From positions 5,220,657 to 5,284,656 of the forward strand of contig OY482864.1 in assembly GCA_960531495.1 (NCBI GenBank): a stretch of 64,000 bases of DNA, given 5' to 3'. The position numbers were made by a program, and so were the translations under genes. Under the pieces are notes generated by a model. That model was not told where the DNA came from and made no database searches. It saw only the letters and a list, made by a program, of their open reading frames with translations. Positions 12,463 to 21,094 of this stretch are shown here, piece by piece (positions within the stretch are counted from its first letter, which is position 1; each line of letters begins with the position of its first letter). The stretch comes from Zeus faber. Its lineage: Eukaryota; Chordata; Actinopteri; Zeiformes; Zeidae.

Positions 12463-15400
12463 GTACATGCCCGTTCAAAAAGTAAGTATTTCTAAGACAT
12501 TTTAATGTCACAGTTTAACAAAATGTCAAGGATTCAGTCCTGTGTTCCACAGTGGAAGATGAAATTGCCAGTTAAAGTCATACACCGTGGAAAGACACTC
12601 TTTGTGAGCCCTGAAGCCCCCCGCCCCCCACTGGCTCCGCTGCTAATGCATGCCGTTCAAAATGGCACTTTAACAAAATGTAAGACAACTTTGCAATAAT
12701 AGATAATCATCAAATGTGAAAATATAGGTATATTGGAACTTCAGGAGGATCAGTGGAGTCCAGGTTTCTTCAGTCAATGATTAAGTCACATTTATGTGGA
12801 CTGCCAGGCGCTCTGCTCGCTGCGTAGGGGTCTCCTTCTCTCACGTGCATGTGTGACTTCGAAGATCATGCTCCCGGCGTTCAGCTCTCATCTCCAGCGC
12901 TTCCTCTGCCCTTACGATAGCAATGCGCCGACATCGCTTGCCAGGCATGCATCTCGTGCTTCACATATTGGTTGATGATGTCACAAATCACCTCCCTTTA
13001 GTGGAATTAGATGATGTCACAAAGCGCTCCAACTGCACAGAGCGGCTCGCTGTTTGCTTATTTATTCAAAGTTTATTAATATTACACGTGTCGCGTGTCC
13101 AAATTGCACCAAATTCGACACTGCATGTCCTTGGGTCAGCAGCAGTACACCTGCCAAGTGTGAAGTATATTGGATGAGCAGTTGTCGAGATAATCAAATG
13201 ACATACATACAGACAGACAGATTTCTAGAATTGTAGATAGGTTATAGATAGATAGATAGATAGATAGATGGATAGATGATTTTCCACGACATGCCCAAAT
13301 GGAAGTGTTGATGGGATTATACACAGGATGTTGTCGTGGAATTTCAGACCTACTTCGTGTGAAGAGCTAAACTCACGTCCTAACTTTACAAACAATCTCT
13401 ATTGGTTCTCAGAATACAATAATACAAACAATTATCTATTGAGATCTCAAGAGATTTTTCACAGCATATAACAAGGCAATCTGCGGAAAAGTAAACATTC
13501 TAGTAAAAGAGTTGGTTATACAGGCCGCTTGTCCTTTGGAAAAGTACTGGTGTGTGTCAACATCATATTGTCTTATCTCCACACACACAAGAAGAAGATG
13601 AGAATGTATTATGGCCTTCATGAGCTGGAGAATGATAAGCTACAGACATAACTCCAAGGGAGTCTGAGCTGTACTCCAATCCTGACGCTCCTAGTCATGT
13701 GAGCATAGTTTATAAGAACAAAGCATGTGAGCATTGGTTATATGAAGCATATATTAAATGCATAAATGATTGCATTTTTCTATCACAACGTCAAAGCATC
13801 TGCTTCATGAAGTATGGCAGTGTTCTGTCTCTTTAACTTCATTGTTAAATTAAAGTGTATTGAAATTTTCAATTTTCCAAAAAATCCACTTCTTAACACT
13901 GAACATTCAACAACATTTATGGCTACATACAGGAACAGATCACTAACTACATACGGTACGTGGCTTTTGGATGTGGCAAGTCAGTCTATTCAACTAATGA
14001 AAAGGCCTGTAAGCAAGTGGGGCAGTATGAGCCAGGCCAAACATGCACACGGGCAATTTCTAAGCGATTGAGGTGCATTTGTTATGTGTTTGTGCCTGTA
14101 TACGGTAAACATACCTTGAACTTCCTACTAATTTCTACTTGTCTGATTTTCCTCTTCTCACCAGCCCTTGCTTCCCATTTTTTTTTTAATCTTTACTGTT
14201 TTCCTTCCACAGCCGCTTTCTTTCTCATCACTCCTTTCCCAGCCTGTCGGTTATTTTCCAGAGGGGGAATGAAAATCTCCTTTTCAAAAACATTCATCTC
14301 TTGATTTCAATTACTCCATCAAGTTATCCACCTGTAGCCAACATCATGACAGGGGTGAAATAAGGTTCCACTGTTTTGCAAGGGCATCAATGAGCGCAGC
14401 AGTTTGGGCTGTCCTTGAGGATTCTGGTTGGTTAACTAAATACAAGCGACCCATAGCAATTCTTTTCACCTACACCTTCATTTTGCCATGTTTCGCCATT
14501 GGCCATTTCACCATTCTCCTGCAGGAGAGAGGTCTGGGCACCTCTTGGTGGCACCACTGTTTCCATCTTCTCCTATTTTAGTTGTGATAATGTAAAGGCC
14601 ACCTCCAGCCAATTTCACTATAAATATGGTTTGAATTATGTTATTTCACAGTAAGTGGGGTTACCTGCTTGGATAGTCAAGCTTGGCATTTTTAACTCTT
14701 GCTGCTAGAATCAGTTGATTGTCAAAAATGACCAGTGGTGACAGTAAACTTAATGTATTGCAAAAGGGAGTAAATGGCTCAAAAATGCCAAAGGTATTGT
14801 AGGTGGCCTTTCATTCTTATGCCTCTATCTTCTCCTTCTTTTCTTCCTCCCTCCAACAGAGCAGTCCAGGAGGGACGACCTAGAGTCCCTGGGTTACGTC
14901 CTCATGTACTTCAACCTGGGCTCACTGCCCTGGCAGGGTCTCAAGGCTGTAACCAAGCCGCAGAAGTACGAGCGCATCAGCGAGAAGAAGATGTCCACGC
15001 CCATCAATGTGCTGTGTAAAGGCTTTCCCTGTGAGTAGATGTGGTTGGTTCACTCCGCCATCGATGTGGTCCCTGTTACCCGTGGTTCTTCCAAGTGGTT
15101 TCGACCCTATAAATTGGCGCTCGCAAAACTGGCTGAAGAGAATCTTTGTGCCCCTTCACCAGGACTGAACCAAGAAGCAAACTGGAGACCTTGATTGATT
15201 GATAGAATCATTCATCCAAGTCAAAATACAATAGTTTTTTAAGTTTCAGTTGATTGGCCAAATGACACCGTGTGGCTCATGTGGCACCAAAAACAGCATC
15301 GATTTTTGATATAGATAGATATAGTCTCGTACAATGATAAAGTGAACAAACTTTATTCTTACAACTTTATTATGACATCATGCACTGAATCTTTACTAAA

Positions 15401-18400
15401 GCAAAGTTTGTTTAAGCCAGGTACAAGGCAAGGTCAGGTTACAAACAATGGTCACTAAACAAAACTATTTATTACATTCTACTATTGTTTTTTGACCCTA
15501 TTTGCACTGTGGGTAGTCAGAGTTTGAGAGAGTTTGATTTATTAGATGTATATGTATGTGACAAATAAACCTCTTGAATCTTGAATCTTCAAGATTGATC
15601 TTCAAGATGTCCTCTGGGTTTGTCTAATATCAAAATGATTTGGCCTCTGGGTTTTGTCTAATATCAAAATGCAACTCTTTCTCATAACCAAAGCTGCTTT
15701 GTACTGTAGTACAAATATACACAAATTTTATTTTCACTCACTATATTATTCTTTATCTGTTTCTACCAGCGGAGTTCTCCATCTACCTGAACTTCTGTCG
15801 CTCGGTGCGGTTCAATGACGAGCCAGACTACACATTTCTGAGGCATCTCTTCAGAAACCTCTTCCACAGGCAGGGCTTCTCCTACGACTATGTCTTTGAC
15901 TGGAACATGCTCAAGTTTGTGAGTGCTTTGTATCCACCCTTAACCTTTCTGCATGTTAATCTTTCTGCACGCCGGATGCTATTGACACTTACACCGATCA
16001 GCCACAACATTAAAACCACCACAAATAACCACTAATGTTGTGTAGGTCTACTTCCTGTCGCCAATACAGTTCTGAATGGTCAAGGCATGGACTCCACAAG
16101 ACCTCTGAAGGTGTCCTGTGGTATCTGGCACCAAGACGTTAGCAGCAGATCCTTTAAGTCCTGTGAGTTGTGAGGTGGGGCCCCCATGGATCGGGCTTGT
16201 TGATCCAGCACATCCCACAGATGCTCGATCGGATCAGACCCTAACCCCGGTATGGTGTAGGTGTGGTGTGGTTTGAGCAGCCACACATGTCTTGGTTCTA
16301 GGTAATTAGGCCCAGGATCAGTGTGGATGTACTGTATACCTGGTGCTCATTAGCACAATCAACGAGCAACAGGTAAAACCCCCATCCCCACACACATAGG
16401 AGGAGCCCTTGTCATGACATGTTTTTCATCTACTCCTGGCTTGTTCCACCATGCCTACTCACTACAATAAACTTGTGTTTTCAACTCCATCGCCTGTGTC
16501 TCTGTGTCGGAGGGCCTGCACTGTGTGGCAGGCCACATGAGGTACTCCATCATGTGCTCCACATGATGTAGAAGAAAATGTGATTCATCAGACCAGGCCA
16601 CCTTCTTCCATTGTTCCATGATTCAGTTCTGACGCTTACGTGGCCATTGTAGGCGCTTTCGGCGGTGGACATGGGTCCGCATGGGCTGCAGCTACGCAGC
16701 CCCATGCGCAGCGAGCTGCGATGCACTGTGTGTTCTGACACCTTTCTATCATAGCAGCATTAATCTTTTCAGCAATTTGTGCTACAGTAGCTTTTCTGTG
16801 TGATGGGACCAGACAGGCTAGACTTCAGATGGGCGCCGATGACCCTGTCGCCGGTTCCCCGTTTGTCCTTCCTTGGACCACTTTTGGTAGGTACTAACCA
16901 CTGCATACTGAGAACACCCCACAAAAGGGTTTTGGAGATGCTCTGATCCAGTCAAGCCATCACATTTTGGCCCTTGTCAAAGTTGGATCCGATTCTTACA
17001 GTACGCTTGCCCATTTTTCTTGCTTCCTCTTTTTTTTTTTTTAACCTGTGCTGTCAGCATGCTTGGCATACAACACAGAGTATATATGCCATTGCATCTA
17101 GAACAGAGTTAATCTGCAAGTGGAGTTGAACTTTTCAGCCTCTATCCATTTTTCCGAATTCCAACACATCAACTTCAAGAACTGACTGATCAATTGCGAA
17201 TTTATCCCACCCCTTGACAGGTGTCATTGGAACGTGTATATTCTAAGTGTCTATTCTAATCTCTATTCTATTATGTTTCCGTATTGGAGGTTCAAAGCTT
17301 GTTCCACAGGGATTTCTTCATCCCATATTTCCAAAGGCCTACGAACACTTTACAAAATTTCGGGTTCAGGGCAGGGGTGCAGGAATCGGGGGGACACCGA
17401 TTTTTTTATCCCCCCACTTTCAGGTATTACGGTAATCGAACGTTGGTGACAGTGGCGCCGTTAGGGGTGGGTGACAGGGGCTTCAGCCCAAAATGTTTTA
17501 TGAATAGCCCCTGTTATAAAATCGCCCTGCAGGGTCGGCTCTGTGTCCCGATCGCTCCCTCTCCGGCGGTGCCAACTGTGCCCACAGCGCCCCAGTGATG
17601 GGATGCACACAACCGGTGCGCCAAAACAGTGTGTTTTTATTTGAGATGTAGATTATTTTATTTTACTAGTTTCTTTTTGGGACAAAACAAGCACCATGAT
17701 GTCTATCACTCTCTTACCCCCTCCCCACCTCCCAGCATGTCCCTCCCTACATGGTCAGTCCCATACCCATGGTTCAGTGTTGTAAAACAAATCTTTGCAG
17801 TCTTCAGTCATCCATTTTCAGTTGTATTCTAAAGATGTCTACTAACAGAGAACGGTCTTCTTCTGAGCGTTGACCTCATTGCCACAAAAATAACGGACAG
17901 GAATCTCACCGTCCTTGCTCTCTGTTGCAGGGGGCCAGTCGCACAAATGAGGACGGGGAAAGGGAGAAGAGGGAGGGGAAAGAGGGGGGGGAGCGAGCTG
18001 GAGGAGGAGGCCAAAGGGGAGCAGGGGGGCGTGTTGTGCCCCCGGGTCCGACTCCTGCCGCGGTCAACAGGGTCCGGAACGGCCCCGATGCGCCGCTCGC
18101 TAACCCGGCCTCGCGCGTGGGTGTCCAACAACTGGGTGAGTCGCATGGGGGGGGGGGGGCAAAAACAGGAAAGATGCTGTTGGGTTTGAGGTCGTGTGTG
18201 TACACACATATGGCTGTATACAATGTGAGCCCTCAACTAATTTTCCCTCCGGCCTCCTTCAAAAGCAAGGTGGGCTTTTAGAGTCAGACTTTGACTCCAG
18301 TAATAAACAGGGAAAAGTATGTAGACTGTGTTGTATTGTATTGTACATTTTTGTGTGTTTGTACATCAATGCATGTGCATTTTTTGGTTTTCATCCATGT

Positions 18401-21094
18401 GTTTTCAGGGAACCGCTCCCCACAGGCCGCCACCCGTGCCGAGCGGGAGAGGAAGGTGGCCATGAGGCTCCACCGAGGCACCCCCCCCAACGTCTCCTCC
18501 TCTGACCTCAACGCGCGCCTTGACCAAACACGTGTCAACCCGTCGCAGGTTCGAGATGAGGTCATACTAGGTCAATCTAGTGTTAGGGTTAGAAAACGAA
18601 AAGGCTCAAGTTGAAGTTTCAATTCAAGTTTATTTGTCATTCATCCACATACAAAGTATACGGGAACGAGATGTCGTTTCTCATGGACACAAAATACAAC
18701 ATAGTCACAAAACATATTATGTTGACCCAAAACACAAACACATAACACAGAAAAAGGAAAATAAGTAATAATAAAAAAAAATTTAAAAGCGTATCCAACA
18801 TGTGATGGGGGGGCAGTGTGTGGAATAGTGGTGGGGTGTGGGGGTGAGGTGCTTATGTGGTTAATGGCAGCAGAGTGTTCAGAAACATGAACACAACTCA
18901 AAATTAAAAAAAACTACGAAGGCGACGTCTGTGGCATGGTGTGACTGCTGCCCTTTAAAGTGTGGTCCGCTTGTAAAGTGCGTATGTGAACAGTACACCT
19001 ATATGTAAACAAATAGAATGGATAATTTAACAGAATAAAAACAGTGGCAAAGCAATATGAATTAAAACAGTGGATTATAATATCTAATATAAATAATGCA
19101 GTACAACTGTAATTTGGAAAACTGTAAAATTATAAATAATATAAGTAATGCCTAACTAGTGAACCTCAGTGATAGTTATACACAGTATAAATAAAAAGCA
19201 CAACAGTGATGATAGTATAAAGTGTTGGTGCAGGGTAGTCATTCGATTATATAAACAGACCATTGCAGGAGCAGGGAGGTATAGTCCAGGTGAGTTGTGT
19301 ATGTAATGTGGGGATGTTCCTGTGTGCGGGAGGGGGGGATCCAGCATGTGATGTGGGTACGGGAGGGGGCATTGTGTGGAGTAGGGATTTAGTATGGGGG
19401 TGAGGTGTTTATTAGATTAGATTCAGATTAGATTCAACTAATTGTCATTACACAGAGTACAAGTACTGAGGCAACGAAATACATTTCTCTGCATTTTACC
19501 CATCCTAGAAACTGACGTATCTAGGTGCAGTTGGCTGCCATATAGGGGCGCCAGGGGAGCAGTTTAGTGACTTGCGCAAGGACACATCAGCACGCTACCA
19601 GGAGGAGCCGGAAATTGAGCTGGCAGTGTTCCGATTACTAGATGACCCACTCTACCTCCTGAGCAACGGCTCCCCATGGTTGTGGTTGATGGCAGCATGG
19701 TACTCAGAAGTCTGGCAGCTTGGAGGAAGAAGCGGTTGCACAGCCTTGCAGAGATGGTTCTAATGTTGCGAAACATTCTGCCTGATGGCAGAGGGGCAAA
19801 CAGGCTCTGTGAGGGGTAGGAGAGGTCCTTCATGATGGAAGAGGCTCTGCGTGCACAGCGCCTCTGAAAAATGCCGTGGATGGAGGAGAGAGAGACCCAT
19901 ATGATCTTCTTGGCTGTCCTCACTATGCGTTCCAGGGTCTTGCGTTCTGATGCTGTGCAATTCCCAAACCACACAGTGATGAAGCCAGCCAGAACGCTGT
20001 CCACATTGCCTCCGTGGAGAGAAGTGTGTCAGGGACCTAGTTGGGTGTCACTGTCGTTGGCCTGTGGTCTTGTAGTCTTTTGAGGCCTGGATGCTCAGCC
20101 ACATCGCTATTGTCCTCGGTATCGCAGAAGTTTAGAATCTTCTGTGCATACTGGTGTTCTGCTTTTCTGATGACACGAGAAAGCTCAGCCCTCGATGACC
20201 TGAGAGCTACTCCATCCCCCGATCTGAAGGCTGTTGCTTCATAACAGTGACATCCTCAAAGCACTTCTAAATGTATCCAGTCACAGTCTGTTTATTCATC
20301 TACACACATGTGCTGGCCCTAGGTAGCTGCCTCCCTGAATATGTTCCAGTCAGAGTTCTAAAAGCAGTCCTGCAGGGCAGGTCCTGTGTGCCTGCTTGGA
20401 ATGTTTCAGCAGTGATATCTATGCCAGGAGTAGCATAACAGATAAGTGGTCTGAGTAGCCAAGGTGGGGGTGGGGAATCGCATTGTATGATTCACGGATC
20501 TTGGTGTGCACTATGTCCAGTATACTATCCCCCCTTCTGGCAAAGTTCACAAGTTGGTAGAACTCGGGTACTACAGTCTTTAGGTTGGCATGGTTGAAGT
20601 CCCTGGCTACAATGAAAAAAACATTGGGGTGGGAGGTTTGTTGCTCGCTGATGGCGCCATTGAACTCGCACAGCGTCTCGTTAGCATTAGCGCTCGGGGG
20701 AATCTACACCACAACCGTGGTAATGGTGGAGAATTCCCTCGGCCAATAAAACGGCCTGCACTTCACTTCTTTTGAAGAGTTAACGGTTGTGACCAGATGT
20801 CTATTCGTGCTCACTATGGTATTCTGAAAGACTTGAAATAGGAACTTTTGAATTTTTCACTGTAGCATTATCAAGGGTATCGATTATTTTCCAGACAGTG
20901 TTTTTCCAATGTCTGCACAAAAAACGTGTATTCTTATGCAGATTTTTGTCGATTTTGGCGTATTTTTAAACTACTGCATTTACAGTATAACCCTAACGCT
21001 GTCTCCTATCTGTGCCCTTTTAATGGCCTTCTTATGTCTTTCTTCAACATCCCCCACCCAGGTGAGCGTGCCATTTGACCATCTGGCAAAGTGA
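2612..21094 (+). CDS. csnk1e: Casein kinase 1 epsilon (serine/threonine kinase)
   Basis: Nine coding exons: 2612-2687, 2801-2911, 3023-3171, 4014-4242, 14860-15030, 15770-15918, 17931-18135, 18409-18548, 21062-21094. They sum to 1263 nt and 420 residues, and every junction is in frame with GT-AG ends. The protein phosphorylates PER, Dishevelled and other substrates in the circadian and Wnt pathways, in cytosol and nucleus. Visible landmarks: glycine loop [11 protein letters not shown] (16-26), VAIK lysine K38, HRDVKPDN with D128, DFG with D149, and conserved R178, the site of the hamster tau mutation. The kinase core is followed by a Gly/Arg/Pro-rich tail (about 291-410) ending PFDHLAK. Against the usual sequence I see ENK->DNK in the activation segment and KRQ->KPQ at residue 222. 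Exon 9 resembles the epsilon tail, and the tmem184b/maff/tomm22 neighbourhood argues against csnk1d. The ATG lies 24 nt into exon 2 (acceptor before 2588). Confidence 0.96.
3430..3540 (+). repeat. Retroposon 3' tail in a csnk1e intron
   Basis: A stretch reading as a non-LTR 3' end: GACAAATTCTTTGTACATGT, then GGCAGAATAAACTCATTTTG, then an A-run at 3525-3535. A related tail occurs at about 30300-30395 in tmem184b (ACAAATTCCTTGAATATGTA ... GGTGAATAAAAAAATG). No coding part is attached here. Confidence 0.45.
4420..4930 (+). repeat. LTR-like CRE/TATA module 1 in the long csnk1e intron
   Basis: First of at least five diverged copies of a module. It holds a degenerate CRE (TGACATCA at 4677-4684), a TATA-like box (TATATATG, 4698-4705), a conserved downstream element (CTGTAGTGGTTGCTTCG, about 4762-4778), and AATAAA at about 4863-4868 followed by a GT-rich stretch. 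CRE, TATA, start region and poly(A) signal within 200 bp is the layout of an LTR (U3-R-U5). I infer, but cannot prove, a decayed solo LTR. The upstream part (about 4420-4560) matches the upstream parts of the copies at 8620-8790 and 11360-11540. Confidence 0.5.
5360..5855. mobile_element. MITE-like element with an internal hairpin
   Basis: The left end (about 5361: ATACCGTTTTCACACCAAAA) and the right end (about 5828-5853, read on the opposite strand: TACCGCTTTCCCACCGCACC) are imperfect terminal inverted repeats. Inside lies a near-perfect 20-bp inverted repeat (5486-5505 and 5525-5544, one mismatch) around a 19-nt loop. It has no coding capacity. Confidence 0.5.
6271..6359. repeat. Direct repeat R, copy 1 (about 89 bp)
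   Basis: This sequence (ACAGATGGGCAGACGGAAGT ... TTTTCTTCTCTAGGTTT) recurs almost identically at 6860-6948. It directly abuts the left edge of the duplicated block that starts at 6357. Confidence 0.8.
6357..6854. repeat. Duplicated AT-rich block, copy A
   Basis: Positions 6357-6691 and 6786-6854 match 9953-10287 and 10288-10355 almost base for base. Copy A has about 94 extra bases (6692-6785). It is bounded on both sides by direct repeat R. No coding frame is shared, and the function is unknown. Confidence 0.8.
6860..6948. repeat. Direct repeat R, copy 2
   Basis: Second copy of the 89-bp repeat at 6271-6359. It follows the right edge of the duplicated block and is preceded by a G-run like the first copy. 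Confidence 0.8.
7188..8260 (+). repeat. LTR-like CRE/TATA modules 2 and 3
   Basis: Module 2 has TGACATCATC at 7188-7197, a TATA-like box TATATAAG at 7207-7214, and a downstream element at about 7262-7300 (GTGGACTACATAGCGTTTGC). Module 3 has TGACATTA at 8106-8113, TATAAAAG at 8125-8132, and GTAGACTGCATAGTGGTTGC at about 8178-8197. In both, the CRE-like motif starts 19 bp before the TATA-like box. Between them at 7840-8010 lies further shared sequence ending ...CTGCAGCTGTATTTATTATT. Confidence 0.5.
8260..9250 (+). repeat. Diverged direct repeat of about 1 kb with CRE/TATA module 4 (copy 1)
   Basis: This copy aligns with 11030-11995 along its whole length. Shared anchors include TGTATTGCTGCCTGCAGCTA, AACACGGTTACGTCTTGTTT, AAATATGTCCAACCCGGCTA and ATCCGTGGTCCACATTA. 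It carries a perfect CRE at 882-889 of the 8 kb block (8882-8889, TGACGTCA) and TATAAATG at 8898-8905. Many substitutions and small indels separate the copies, so the duplication is old. Confidence 0.7.
9621..9679. repeat. (GT)n microsatellite
   Basis: Uninterrupted GT dinucleotide run of about 59 bp in the long csnk1e intron. Confidence 0.95.
9953..10355. repeat. Duplicated AT-rich block, copy B
   Basis: Near-identical to 6357-6691 plus 6786-6854, in direct orientation about 3.6 kb away, without the extra 94 bases and without the flanking R repeats. Confidence 0.8.
11030..11995 (+). repeat. Diverged direct repeat of about 1 kb with CRE/TATA module 5 (copy 2)
   Basis: Second copy of 8260-9250. 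It carries a perfect CRE at 11631-11638 and TATAAATG at 11652-11659, and an internal (ATT)n run at about 11103-11133. A further partial copy of the downstream element (GTAGACCGCATAGTGGTTGC) lies at about 12212-12231, without a TATA-like box. Confidence 0.7.
12376..12461. repeat. (ATT)n microsatellite
   Basis: Long ATT/ATC trinucleotide run. The Tyr- and Ile-rich open frames over it are artefacts of the repeat. Confidence 0.95.
12462..14859. other. Remainder of the long csnk1e intron
   Basis: I see no exon or recognisable element, apart from a (GATA)n run at about 13236-13276. The stretch ends in the pyrimidine-rich tract and AG that precede the csnk1e exon at 14860. Confidence 0.5.
15990..17235 (-). 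mobile_element. Decayed Tc1 transposon in a csnk1e intron
   Basis: The left end starts ACACCGATCAGCCACAACAT, a terminal repeat typical of one fish Tc1 family. On the minus strand, 16286-16080 encodes the C-terminal catalytic end of a Tc1 transposase ([13 protein letters not shown] ... [12 protein letters not shown]). The right side contains CCACCCCTTGACAGGTGTCA from the other subterminal region, but the outer right terminal repeat is missing. The element is also interrupted by an unrelated repeat at about 16247-16558. It is clearly inactive. Confidence 0.8.
16247..16558 (-). repeat. Unnamed interspersed repeat of about 300 bp, copy A, inserted in a Tc1 element
   Basis: On the minus strand it matches 36176-36480 and 25925-26175. 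Shared anchors are GACACAGAGACACAGGCGAT, TTTATTGTAGTGAGT, AACAAGCCAGGAGTAGATG, TGATCCTGGGCCTAATTACC and TGTGGCTGCTCAAACCACAC. The Tc1 sequence resumes on both sides. No coding frame or tRNA-like head is visible. Confidence 0.65.
18613..18760 (-). repeat. Non-LTR retrotransposon 3' fragment
   Basis: The plus-strand sequence TTCAAGTTTATTTGTCATTC followed by GAACGAGATGTCGTTTCTCA is the antisense of a widespread fish non-LTR 3' tail. A similar tail is seen at about 9245-9335 (TTCAAGAGATTATTTGTCAC). Confidence 0.45.
19420..20790 (-). mobile_element. Internally deleted non-LTR retrotransposon (Rex1/CR1-like)
   Basis: On the minus strand, 20780-20450 encodes part of an AP-type endonuclease (IPPSANAN..., then [15 protein letters not shown] where GDFN is usual, then [12 protein letters not shown]). 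The frame 20004-19564 encodes the post-RT C-terminus ([18 protein letters not shown] ... [12 protein letters not shown]). The reverse transcriptase core that should lie between them is missing. The 3' UTR-like sequence runs to about 19430 (antisense of AAATACATTTCTCTGCATTT and neighbouring sequence). It is a dead copy inside the last csnk1e intron. The clade name is from memory of motif style and is tentative. Confidence 0.7.

Noticed and set aside
13814-14304. Two overlapping frames before the csnk1e exon at 14860
   Set aside because: No recognisable domain and no splice sites joining them to csnk1e; random open frames.
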